Below, piece after piece: positions 8,308 through 15,831 of a stretch of DNA of 64,000 nt (positions within the stretch are counted from its first letter, which is position 1; each line of letters starts with the position of its first letter). A model generated the notes under the pieces. It did not search any database, was not told the origin of the DNA, and saw only the letters and a program-made list of their open reading frames with translations. The DNA lies in contig NZ_CP095050.1 of NCBI RefSeq assembly GCF_022921075.1, positions 62,001 through 126,000 of the forward strand, given 5' to 3'. The position numbers were made by a program, and so were the translations under genes. Source of the stretch: Hymenobacter sp. 5317J-9 (GTDB taxonomy: Bacteria > Bacteroidota > Bacteroidia > Cytophagales > Hymenobacteraceae).

Positions 8308-9048
8308 TCAGCCCACCTGGCTGCCGTCGAAGAAGCGCACCACGCGCTGGGTTTTCAGGGCCTGCTGCTCGTCGTGGGTCACCATCACAATGGTCACGCC
8401 GTCCTGCCGGTTGAGGCCCAGCAGCAGGTCCATGATTTCCTCGCCCATCACCGAGTCGAGGTTGCCGGTGGGCTCGTCGGCCAGAATGATTTCGGGGCCG
8501 CCGGCCAGGGCCCGGGCAATGGCCACCCGCTGCCGCTGCCCGCCCGAAAGCTGACCCGGAAAATGCCCCGTGCGGGCGCTCAGACCCACTTTATCGAGGG
8601 CATCGAGGGCGCGCTGACGGCGCTCCTTGCCGCCCAGGCCCTTGCGGTAGAGCAACGGCACTTCCACGTTGTCGACCACCGAGAGGTCATTTATTAGGTG
8701 GTAGCTCTGAAATACGAAGCCGATTTTCAGGTTGCGCAGGTTGGCCAGCTCGCGGTCGGAGTACGACTGCACAGTGCGGCCGTCCACCTCAATCGTGCCG
8801 CGGGTGGGCTCGTCGAGCAAGCCCATCAGGCTGAGCAACGTCGATTTACCGCAGCCGCTGGGCCCCATCACCGACACAAACTCGCCGCGGTTGATGGTGA
8901 GGTTGACCTGGTTCAGCGCCACCGTCTCGATGGTTTTGGTTTGGTACACCTTCTCGATGTTGGTAAGGCGAAGCACCGGCGTGGCGGCCGCGTGCCCGTT
9001 CAGCGGCTGCGAGCGGGTTTCGGGAGAGGTGGCGAGCAGATTTTCCAT
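8308..9048 (-). CDS. ABC transporter ATP-binding protein (MacB/LolD type)
   Basis: 246 aa, a single nucleotide-binding domain. Walker A GPSGCGKST (about residue 62), Q-loop VFQSYHL, signature LSGGQRQR, Walker B IILADEPTGNLDS and H-loop THDEQQ are all intact, so it should hydrolyse ATP. It powers the two FtsX-type permeases encoded next on the same strand. An extra N-terminal tail of about 25 residues precedes the ABC fold. The start ATG at 9048 lies 41 bp after the TolC-like gene. Confidence 0.94.
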   Translation of the reverse strand: MENLLATSPETRSQPLNGHAAATPVLRLTNIEKVYQTKTIETVALNQVNLTINRGEFVSVMGPSGCGKSTLLSLMGLLDEPTRGTIEVDGRTVQSYSDRELANLRNLKIGFVFQSYHLINDLSVVDNVEVPLLYRKGLGGKERRQRALDALDKVGLSARTGHFPGQLSGGQRQRVAIARALAGGPEIILADEPTGNLDSVMGEEIMDLLLGLNRQDGVTIVMVTHDEQQALKTQRVVRFFDGSQVG

Positions 9049-9089
9049 GAGAAAAAAGGTGAGAAAAGCGCGTGGAATAAATTAAAGTA

Positions 9090-10559
9090 TCAGCGGGCCG
9101 CCACGATGGGCGTCTGGCGCTCAAAGTCATAGAGCGTGAGGGCGCGCAACCGGAAGTGCGCCACCCAGCACGAGCGCAGGGCAAAAATGTAGTCGCGCTT
9201 GGCGCCGTCCTTGGCGTTGGACGCGAGGCTCAAATCGGTGAGGCTGATGCGGCCCAGCAGGTAAGTGGCGCGGGCAATGTCGTAGCGCCGCTGGGCAATG
9301 GAATCGGCCCGGCCGGCCAGGCGCAGCTGCTGGGCCAGCGCCGCAAACTGGCTGGCTTGGGTCAGCACCGTTTGCTCAAAGGTGCGCTCTTCCTGGGCCA
9401 CGGTGTGCGTCACCTGGTTGCGGGTCAGCTCGGCAGTTTTGATGATGGAGCGCTGCCGGCCCCAGTCCACCAGCGGCATCGAAAACGACAGGGCTACCTG
9501 CTGCTGGTTTTGCAGGTTGAGGTAGGTAGCACCGAGGGTGGCGGCCTGGTTCACGTAGCCGGTATTGGCCGTGAGCGTGGCCCGGAAGCCCGTGGTGCCG
9601 CGGGCCTGCGCCACGTCGCGCTCGGCCTGCAGCAGCCGGCGGCGGAAGGCCAGCGTGGCGCTGCGATTCTGGCGGGCCTGCTCTAGGGCAAGCGTAGGCG
9701 CCACGGCGGGCTGCGGCGCGGGGGCTGGCACCGCCAGCGCGGGCGCCTCGGCCAAGCCGGTATAGCCTTGCAGTTCCACGGTGGCATTTTCGGCGCCGAG
9801 CTGGGCCTGAGTCTGGGCCTGTTGGGCGTTCAGCAGGTTCAGCTCCATCTGCAACAGGTCGCTCTGCGAGAGGCGGCCCAGTTGGTACCGCTCCTGCCCA
9901 ATGCGCAGCAGCTCGGCCGTGGCCTGGGCGTTTTGGCGGGCCACTTCGGCATTCACCTGTTGCAGCAGCACGTCGAAATACAGCTCTGTGACGCGCTGGG
10001 CAATGGTTTCGCGCTCCTCCACGTACTGGCGCTGGCTTTCCTGGTAGCGCAGCGGCTCGATGCGGCGCGCCCAGCGCAGGGCGTTGAACTGACCCAGCGG
10101 CTGCGTGAGGCCCAGCGTGAAGGGCTGGTTGTTGTAGCGCCGCAGTTGGCCGTTGAAATCGTCGAACCGCTGCACCACCGAGCCCACAAATACCTGCCCG
10201 CCGGTGAGGCCAATGTTCTGGCTCAGCGTCAGCCCCAAATCGGAATTATTGATGCGCACCGACTGAAAGCTGGTCGTGCCATCGGGCTGCACCACCGGCG
10301 CAATGGCCCGGCTGAAATTGGGCAATGTGCCCTGCAGGCCCAGCTGGGGCCGGTAATTGGCCTGGTAGCCGCGCCAGGCCCAGTAGCTGGTTTCGCGCGT
10401 GGTCAGGGCCTGCTGACCCACTGCCGACTGATTCAGCGCCAGGGCAATAATCTGGTCGAGCGTGAGGTTGCCGGCCGCCGGTAGTGCCGCCTGCTGGGCG
10501 CCCGCCGGCCGCCCCAACAACGCCACCATCCCGAGTAAGAAGAAGAAAGCTCGTTTCAT
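9090..10559 (-). CDS. TolC-family outer membrane efflux protein
   Basis: 489 aa with a signal peptide (MKRAFFFLLGMVALLGRPAGAQ). It shows two long coiled-coil-rich halves, as in TolC (the segments around residues 150-250 and 320-450 are rich in Ala, Gln, Leu and Arg). It forms the outer membrane channel that would connect to the adaptor encoded upstream. The gene starts 4 bp after the adaptor stop, so the two are translationally close. The C-terminal ASNAKDGAKRDYIFALRSCW with trailing YDFE motif fits the family end. Confidence 0.92.
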   Translation of the reverse strand: MKRAFFFLLGMVALLGRPAGAQQAALPAAGNLTLDQIIALALNQSAVGQQALTTRETSYWAWRGYQANYRPQLGLQGTLPNFSRAIAPVVQPDGTTSFQSVRINNSDLGLTLSQNIGLTGGQVFVGSVVQRFDDFNGQLRRYNNQPFTLGLTQPLGQFNALRWARRIEPLRYQESQRQYVEERETIAQRVTELYFDVLLQQVNAEVARQNAQATAELLRIGQERYQLGRLSQSDLLQMELNLLNAQQAQTQAQLGAENATVELQGYTGLAEAPALAVPAPAPQPAVAPTLALEQARQNRSATLAFRRRLLQAERDVAQARGTTGFRATLTANTGYVNQAATLGATYLNLQNQQQVALSFSMPLVDWGRQRSIIKTAELTRNQVTHTVAQEERTFEQTVLTQASQFAALAQQLRLAGRADSIAQRRYDIARATYLLGRISLTDLSLASNAKDGAKRDYIFALRSCWVAHFRLRALTLYDFERQTPIVAAR

Positions 10560-10563
10560 CGTC

Positions 10564-11736
10564 TTAGTCTTTAAGCGTTAGCTCCGGCGTGTCGAGATGG
10601 TCCTTCATATCCGACACCACCACTTCTTCCCCGGCCTGTAAGCCACTCACCACCTGCACGAAGTCGAAGTTGCTGTCGCCGAATCGCACCGTGCGGCGCA
10701 CCGCCCGGCCGTCTTTCAGCACAAACGCTGGCTGCTCTTTGCCGCCCTGGTAGAAGGGTCCGTTTTTCACGCGCAGCACGCCGTGGTGGGCCCGCGTTAC
10801 CACAAATACGTCGGCGCGCAGGTTGGCGCGCAGGGCCGGGTGGTGCGGGTTGTCGAGCTGGGCATAAAAGGTCACCACGCCCTTTTCCACGCTCGGGCTG
10901 ATGGTGGCCACGGTGCCGCGCAGGTCGGTGTTGTTGGCGCGCACCACCACGGGGTCGCCTTGGTGCAGGTCTTCCGCGTAGCTGTCCGAAATGGTGGCCC
11001 GCACGCGGAAGCTGCTCAGGTCGGCCACACGGGCCAGCGGGTCGCCGGCCTGCACCGTGGTGCCGATGTTCTCATTCACCCAAGTCAGCACGCCGGGCTG
11101 CTGGCTGCTGATGTCGGCTTGCCGCAGCTTGGTGGCCAGCTCCGCAATGCTGCGCTGCTGCATCGACACGGTGTAGCCCAGCTCGCGCACGTCGGCGGCG
11201 TTGGAGCGTTGCTGGGTCTGTATCTGGCGAGCCAGGCGCTGGGCTTCCAGCTGGGCCACGGTGAGGTTCAGCTCGGCCTGGCGCACGTTTTCGGCGGTGC
11301 CGCCGCCTATTTTCAGCAGCTGCTGCTCGTCGCGCAGGGCCGATTGCAGGCTACGCACTTTCACGGCCTGCACCTCGGCTTGGGTGCGCAGGTCGTTCAG
11401 GCTGCGCTCCAAGGTGAGCTGCAGCTGCGAGTTCTTGTTTTGGTTGCGCAGCTGCTCGTCGTCGAGCTTGGCCAGCGAAGAGTTGGCCAGTTCTTTATCC
11501 AGCTCCAGAATGGTTTCGCCGGGCTTCACCTTGGCGCCCACCGCCACCACCACCCGCCGGATGGTGCTCTGAATGGGACTGGTGAGCACCGCTTCCCGCC
11601 CCGGAATAATGGTGCCCGCGGCCGTGAGCGAGGCTTCCACGTCGCCGATTTCTACCGTGGCGGTCAGCAAATCGGTGCGGCGCAAGCTGGGCTTCAGCAC
11701 CGACCGGAAGGCCAGCACCGCCAGCAGGGCCACCAC
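10564..11736 (-). CDS. Efflux periplasmic adaptor (membrane fusion protein); N-terminus frameshifted
   Basis: 390 aa as an open frame from GTG 11736. It contains a lipoyl/barrel-sandwich half (GDVEASLTAAGTIIPG), a long alpha hairpin (about residues 90-200, Gln/Glu/Leu rich), a second lipoyl half (GVLTWVNENIGTTVQAGDPL), and a C-terminal beta barrel and MP domain (GLQAGEEVVVSDM). The protein bridges the inner-membrane permeases and TolC. There is no ATG in this frame before an upstream stop. A good ATG-started N-terminus lies in another frame at 11810 and joins this one if one G is added to the GGGGG run complementary to 11742-11746. The real gene is therefore probably 10564-11810 with a one-base deletion, either a true mutation or a sequencing error. 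Confidence 0.88.
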   Translation of the reverse strand: MVALLAVLAFRSVLKPSLRRTDLLTATVEIGDVEASLTAAGTIIPGREAVLTSPIQSTIRRVVVAVGAKVKPGETILELDKELANSSLAKLDDEQLRNQNKNSQLQLTLERSLNDLRTQAEVQAVKVRSLQSALRDEQQLLKIGGGTAENVRQAELNLTVAQLEAQRLARQIQTQQRSNAADVRELGYTVSMQQRSIAELATKLRQADISSQQPGVLTWVNENIGTTVQAGDPLARVADLSSFRVRATISDSYAEDLHQGDPVVVRANNTDLRGTVATISPSVEKGVVTFYAQLDNPHHPALRANLRADVFVVTRAHHGVLRVKNGPFYQGGKEQPAFVLKDGRAVRRTVRFGDSNFDFVQVVSGLQAGEEVVVSDMKDHLDTPELTLKD

Positions 11737-11810
11737 GGCTACCCCCGCCCCAGCAGCCAGCGGCGGCGCTGCCGTTGGATTTGAATTGAAGGGGCAATGG
11801 CTCTGTCCAT
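11737..11810 (-). other. Displaced N-terminal codons of the efflux adaptor (frameshift)
   Basis: From ATG 11810 the frame reads MDRAIAPSIQIQRQRRRWLL then G-R-G and a TAG. The basic stretch RQRRRW followed by a hydrophobic run is the expected cytoplasmic head of the adaptor's membrane anchor. Adding one G in the C5/G5 tract (11742-11746) continues it as GRGVAVVALLAVLAF into the adaptor frame. The sigma-54-like promoter upstream is spaced correctly for this ATG and not obviously for the GTG at 11736. Confidence 0.7.
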
Positions 11811-11845
11811 TTTCGTGCAGAAGTAAAGGTGTTTCCCCTTAGCAT

Positions 11846-11862
11846 TGCCAAGCCCCGTGCCA
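11846..11862 (-). promoter_or_regulatory. Candidate sigma-54 promoter of the efflux operon
   Basis: On the minus strand the site reads TGGCACGGGGCTTGGCA. The -24 element TGGCAC is perfect. After five bases the -12 element reads TTGG where TTGC is expected, or a GC one base further on. It would start transcription near 11836, about 26 nt before ATG 11810. The operon encodes an NtrC-family activator, which works only with sigma-54, so the assignment fits. The -12 mismatch keeps the call moderate. Confidence 0.55.
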
Positions 11863-11947
11863 TTGTTTCAAAACTTTATTTATCAAATACTTAACTTACT
11901 TATCCCATTCATTACCAATAAAAAAAGATGTCCATTTCTGAACACCT

Positions 11948-11959
11948 CGCTTCTAAGCG
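11948..11959. promoter_or_regulatory. Possible enhancer (UAS) palindrome upstream of the sigma-54 site
   Basis: CGCTT-CT-AAGCG is a perfect 5-2-5 palindrome, flanked on the minus strand by two near-identical words, GGTGTCC and GGTGTTC. It lies about 110-120 bp upstream of the predicted start of transcription, the usual distance for NtrC-type enhancer sites. Only one such site is seen, so this is weak. Confidence 0.25.
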
Positions 11960-11972
11960 GACACCGAACGAC

Positions 11973-12055
11973 GTAGAGACGCGACACTTCGCGTCTCGGC
12001 GTTGAACGATTCGAGAACGGCGCGGACGCCGAGACGCGAAGTGTCGCGTCTCTAC
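11973..12055. repeat. Long inverted repeat, family D (GTAGAGACGCGACACTTCGC)
   Basis: 11973-12002 and 12026-12055 are perfect reverse complements over 30 bp. It starts 5 nt after the feoB stop, so it may act as the 3' end structure of feoAB mRNA. The same arm, with a degenerate partner, recurs at 49112-49223. There is no poly-T tail. Confidence 0.92.
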
Positions 12056-12060
12056 ATCGC

Positions 12061-14271
12061 TCAGGATAGCACTTGGTACACCGCAAACGCGGCCACGTAG
12101 GCCAGGCCCGTCATGTACAGCAGCTGGGCCAGCGGCCAGCGCCAATTCTTGGTTTCGCGGTACGTCACGGCCAGCGTGCTCATGCACTGCATGGCAAACA
12201 CGTAGAACACCAGCAGCGAAAACGCCCGGGCCGTGGTGAAAAAAGGCTGGCCATTGGCGTCCTTCTCGGCCTGCAGCTTCTGCTGTAGCGTGCCCATGTC
12301 GGCATCCTGCCCCACGCTATAGATGGTAGAAATGGTGCCCACAAATACTTCCCGCGCCGCAAATGACGTGAGCAGGGCAATGCCAATTTTCCAATCGTAG
12401 CCTAGCGGCCGGATGGCCGGCTCAATGAGATGGCCGAAGGTGCCGGCGTACGAATTTTCGAGGCGGGCCGAGGCCACCCGGCGGGCCAACTCTTCTTTGT
12501 ATTCGGGGTGCTCCTGGTTGTAGCGGGCCATGGCCTGCGGCGAGCTGAACCCGATATTTTGCCGCACCATGAGCTGCGACACGGCCTCCTCCTGCCGGTT
12601 GCCAGGGCCGTAGCTGGCCAGCACCCACAGCAGCACCGAGATAGCCACAATCACCCGGCCGGCTTGCAGCACAAAGGCCTGCACTTTCTGGTAGATGGTC
12701 AGCCCCACGTTCTTCCAGCGCGGCCACTGGTACACCGGAAACTCCATGATGAAGTAGCTCCGCTCCCGCGCTTTCAGCACCTTTTTCAGCACCCAGGCCG
12801 ACGCCAGCGCCGAGAACAGGCCCAGCAAATACAGCGACATCAGGGCCACGCCGCGCAGGTTGAAGATGCCCCAGGCGGCCTCATCGGGCACCACCAGCGC
12901 CACCAGCACCGTGTACACCGGAATGCGCGCCGAACACGACATCAGCGGCGTCACGAAGATGGTTATCATCCGGTCTTTCCAGCTCTCAATGGTGCGCGCT
13001 CCCATGATGGCCGGCACCGCGCACGCCAGCCCCGAAATCAGCGGCACCACGCTTTTGCCGCTTAGGCCGAACGGCCGCATCAGCTTGTCCATCAGGAAGG
13101 TGACGCGGGCCATGTAGCCCGTTTCCTCCAACACAGCCAGGAAGCCAAACAACAGCGCAATCTGCGGAATGAAGATGAGTACGCCGCCCAGGCCCGCCAG
13201 CACGCCCTCGGTCAGCAGCCGAATAAGCGGCCCGTGAAAGTTCTCCTGAATGGTCGCGCTCAGGGCCGAAATGCCTTGGTCAATCCAGTCCATCGGATAC
13301 TGCGCCCAGGCAAAAATGGCCTGAAACAACAGGAACAGAATGGCCAGAAAAATCAGGTAGCCGCCCACGCGGTGGGTCAGCACCCGGTCGATGCGGTTGC
13401 TGACGGGCTCGCGAGTTTCGGTGCGCGTCACGGTCACCGTCTCCAGCAGGATTTCGTTGATGCGCGCGTAGCGGGCAATGGTTTCGGCTGCTTGCTGCGC
13501 GGTGGCATCGAAGCCGTACTTCTGCGTCAGTTCCTGCAGATAGGCTTTGTCATCGGCACTCAGGAAACCGATTTGGCGGAATTGCTGGGCGTAGTGCAGC
13601 GCCAGGTAGTCGTTGTGCAGGTCGAAGTAGTAGCGAATCTGGCGCACCAGCGGCAGCAGCTTTTCGTCGGGCTGCCAGCAGCGCACGGGCGGCGCGTCGA
13701 GCCGTTGGGCCATCACAATCTTGAGGGCGGCTACCCCGATGCCCTTGCGGGCGTTCATCGGAATAATGGGCACGCCCAGCTCCCGCTCCAGCGCGGGCAG
13801 GTCGATGTTGACGCCGTGGCGCTCGGCCACGTCCATCATGTTGAGGGCCAACACGGCGGGCAGGCCCAGGTCGCCCAGCTGGGTAAACAGCAGCAAGCTG
13901 CGGCGCAGGTTGTTGGCGTCCACCGTCACCACCACAAAATCGGGGTAGCTGGCCGACGTCCTATCGTAGAGCAGGTCGGTAATCACCTTCTCATCCAGGC
14001 TCTTTGGGTAGAGCGAGTAGGTGCCGGGCAGGTCCACAATCTCGGCCCGCTGGGTAGCGGTCAGCTGCGCAAAGCCCGACTTGCGGTCCACCGTCACGCC
14101 GGGGAAATTGCCTACTTTCTGGTTAAGGCCGGTGAGCTGATTGAACAGCGACGTCTTGCCGCTGTTCGGATTGCCGATGAGGGCGATGCGCATGGGCCGC
14201 GCGCCGGCGGCCGGGCCGGTGTGCAGGCCGACGGCTTCCGCCGTCGAAGGATTGCTCAACATCGCCGCCAT
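12061..14271 (-). CDS. feoB: Ferrous iron transporter FeoB
   Basis: 736 aa, the usual length. The N-terminal G domain has G1 GNPNSGKTS (about residue 32), G3 DLPGTYSL and G4 NMMD. A helical GDI-like linker follows (about 190-280). The membrane part has two nucleoside-recognition/Gate-type halves, including ISGLACAVPAIMGARTI (about 415) and FAAREVFVGTISTIYSVG (about 640). It imports Fe2+ across the inner membrane with GTPase control. It starts 10 bp after feoA on the same strand. No feoC is present. The inverted repeat at 11973-12055 follows the stop directly. Confidence 0.97.
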   Translation of the reverse strand: MAAMLSNPSTAEAVGLHTGPAAGARPMRIALIGNPNSGKTSLFNQLTGLNQKVGNFPGVTVDRKSGFAQLTATQRAEIVDLPGTYSLYPKSLDEKVITDLLYDRTSASYPDFVVVTVDANNLRRSLLLFTQLGDLGLPAVLALNMMDVAERHGVNIDLPALERELGVPIIPMNARKGIGVAALKIVMAQRLDAPPVRCWQPDEKLLPLVRQIRYYFDLHNDYLALHYAQQFRQIGFLSADDKAYLQELTQKYGFDATAQQAAETIARYARINEILLETVTVTRTETREPVSNRIDRVLTHRVGGYLIFLAILFLLFQAIFAWAQYPMDWIDQGISALSATIQENFHGPLIRLLTEGVLAGLGGVLIFIPQIALLFGFLAVLEETGYMARVTFLMDKLMRPFGLSGKSVVPLISGLACAVPAIMGARTIESWKDRMITIFVTPLMSCSARIPVYTVLVALVVPDEAAWGIFNLRGVALMSLYLLGLFSALASAWVLKKVLKARERSYFIMEFPVYQWPRWKNVGLTIYQKVQAFVLQAGRVIVAISVLLWVLASYGPGNRQEEAVSQLMVRQNIGFSSPQAMARYNQEHPEYKEELARRVASARLENSYAGTFGHLIEPAIRPLGYDWKIGIALLTSFAAREVFVGTISTIYSVGQDADMGTLQQKLQAEKDANGQPFFTTARAFSLLVFYVFAMQCMSTLAVTYRETKNWRWPLAQLLYMTGLAYVAAFAVYQVLS

Positions 14272-14281
14272 ACGCCGCGCC

Positions 14282-14560
14282 CTATTCTTTCAGCAAAATG
14301 GTGGCGGCCTCATTGGCCCGCACCGACAGTGTATACTCCTGGTCGCCCAGCACCAGCATCAGCGGGTCGCCCAAGGGGGCGCGGCCACTCAGCCGCACTT
14401 TCACGCCGGGCACGCACCCCATTTCCAGCAGTTTAAGTGCCATCTCGGGGTCTTCCAGGCAGCAAATGGTGCCGGTTTCGCCCAGGCGCAGGTCTTTGGC
14501 GGTGCGCCGGGTAGCGGCGCTGGCGGCAACCTGTTGCGGTGAACGACGGAATAATGCCAC
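14282..14560 (-). CDS. feoA: Ferrous iron transport protein FeoA
   Basis: 92 aa, a small SH3-like domain protein. The core LRLGETGTICCLEDP ... LLEMGCVPGVKVRLSGRAPLGDPLMLVLGDQEYTLS is intact. It has an N-terminal extension of about 20 residues rich in Arg/Ala. It is thought to interact with FeoB in the cytoplasm and is needed for ferrous iron uptake. First gene of a two-gene operon. Confidence 0.95.
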   Translation of the reverse strand: MALFRRSPQQVAASAATRRTAKDLRLGETGTICCLEDPEMALKLLEMGCVPGVKVRLSGRAPLGDPLMLVLGDQEYTLSVRANEAATILLKE

Positions 14561-14601
14561 GGGTGGGAGAAGCGTGAAAGCTTATTTAGAAAGAATACAA
14601 A

Positions 14602-14609
14602 CAAAGGTA
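14602..14609 (-). promoter_or_regulatory. Bacteroidota-type -7 box for feoAB
   Basis: The minus strand reads TACCTTTG, matching TAnnTTTG, 42 nt before the feoA ATG. No clear -33 TTG is present at the normal distance. No convincing Fur palindrome could be recognised by eye. Confidence 0.5.
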
Positions 14610-14757
14610 CGCAGGCAAAAGCTTTCCGAACGCCATCATTTTTTTACCACCATTTTGGCCCTTGGCAATAGTGCAATTTTACGAGTGGCAGGGGCCCGCT
14701 TTGCTGCAATGGTTGTATGTCCTAATAATTTCTAATAACTTTCCGCTCTCTAATTTG

Positions 14758-14765
14758 TAATTTTG
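14758..14765 (+). promoter_or_regulatory. Bacteroidota-type -7 box for the 14786 gene
   Basis: TAATTTTG matches TAnnTTTG exactly, 20 nt before the ATG at 14786, in an AT-rich stretch divergent from feoAB. The -33 element is unclear. Confidence 0.55.
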
Positions 14766-14785
14766 TTCGGTCTACCTAGCATGTT

Positions 14786-15685
14786 ATGTATAAACGCCTA
14801 CTTTTTATAGCACTATTTTTATCCGGTGCCGCAACCATGGGCCGGGCGCAGCAGGTTCAGATTAAGGGCGTAATCGTTGACAAAGACACCAAAGAGCCGT
14901 TGCCTTTTACTTCCATTGGCCTCAAAAATGAGCAAATCGGGGCCCTTAGCAACGAGCATGGTGTATTCATTGTGCCCGCTCCCACCCAGAACACCGCCGA
15001 CTCGCTGATAGTGGTGGCCTTGGGCTACGCCCGCCGGGCCGTGCTGGTGAAGCGTGGCGTTCCCCTCGCCAACCTCACCATCGAAGTGCCCAAGCGGGCC
15101 GTGGAGCTGGGCAACGTGACGGTGAAGGGCGGCAAGGTGAAAAACCTGGGCCTCGGCGCCAAAGCCAGCAACCCCGGCGAAGGCATGATTCAGGGCCTGC
15201 CCGGCAGCCAGTACGCCTTCTTCGTCAAAAACGACAAGAAAAAGAAGCTGGGCAACGTGCGCACCGTGTCGTTCTACATCGGCGAGAACGGCTTCCCGCG
15301 CGAGCCCTTCCGCGTGCGCCTCTACAAGGCCGACGGCAACTACAACGCCCCCAACACCGACCTGCTCACCGAAAACGTGGTGGTCTCGGCCCCGCAGGGC
15401 GGGCAGTGGTACACCGTCGACCTCACTCCTTATAATATCATCGCGCCGGAAGAAGGCTTCTTCGTGGCCATGGAATGGGTGGTAAGCGGCGACAAGTTCT
15501 TCGCCACCAACTTCATGGACGACTACACGCCCTACGGCCAGATTATGCGTCCCACCTTCGAGTTCAAGGAAAGCCGCACCTGGAACTACTCCATCGGCAA
15601 GGGCTGGAGCCTCATCACCGCCTCCAACGGCCAGGGCCTGCGCTACAACGCCATGATTAAGGCCGAGGTGGACATGATTAAATGA
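14786..15685 (+). CDS. Secreted carboxypeptidase-regulatory-like protein, copy 1
   Basis: 299 aa. Signal peptide (MYKRLLFIALFLSGAATMGRAQ), then a CarboxypepD_reg-like beta-sandwich (about residues 25-110; IKGVIVDKDTKEPLPFTSIGL). The C-terminal domain (about 115-299) is uncharacterised; it includes SNPGEGMIQGLPGSQYAFFV and ends KAEVDMIK. It lacks the plug and barrel of a TonB receptor, so the regulatory-like domain stands apart from its usual partner. It is probably periplasmic or surface exposed. A close paralogue lies at 18384-19283, identical over 134 nt in the C-terminal half. It converges on a secreted hydrolase gene. Function unknown. Confidence 0.85.
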   Translation: MYKRLLFIALFLSGAATMGRAQQVQIKGVIVDKDTKEPLPFTSIGLKNEQIGALSNEHGVFIVPAPTQNTADSLIVVALGYARRAVLVKRGVPLANLTIEVPKRAVELGNVTVKGGKVKNLGLGAKASNPGEGMIQGLPGSQYAFFVKNDKKKKLGNVRTVSFYIGENGFPREPFRVRLYKADGNYNAPNTDLLTENVVVSAPQGGQWYTVDLTPYNIIAPEEGFFVAMEWVVSGDKFFATNFMDDYTPYGQIMRPTFEFKESRTWNYSIGKGWSLITASNGQGLRYNAMIKAEVDMIK

Positions 15686-15699
15686 CGTGCTGATTTTTT

Positions 15700-15825
15700 G
15701 ATGTGCTGATGTGTGCCGAATAGCGCATGCATGCCGCGTAAACAGAAAGGCCCTGCTGTGAAGCCGGGCCTTTTACTATTCAGCTATTCAGCAAAGAGGA
15801 TGCACGAGCAGCATATCAGCACATC
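15700..15825. repeat. Inverted repeat around a terminator (GATGTGCTGATGTG / CATATCAGCACATC)
   Basis: 15700-15713 and 15812-15825 pair over 14 bp with one mismatch and enclose the hairpin terminator at 15746-15774. It lies 14 nt after the stop of the regulatory-like gene and just before the convergent hydrolase stop. GATGTGCTGATGTG-like words look like another intergenic repeat family. Confidence 0.55.
15746..15774. terminator. Terminator between convergent genes
   Basis: AAAGGCCC and GGGCCTTT pair around a short loop, followed by TTTT-ACTATT on the plus strand; the minus strand also has a short T run. It serves the gene ending at 15685 and perhaps the convergent hydrolase. Confidence 0.65.
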
Positions 15826-15831
15826 AACGAA

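Noticed and set aside
14561..14640. Fur box upstream of feoAB
   Set aside because: Only a TAnnTTTG box is clear. I could not find a convincing inverted repeat of the Fur or DtxR type.
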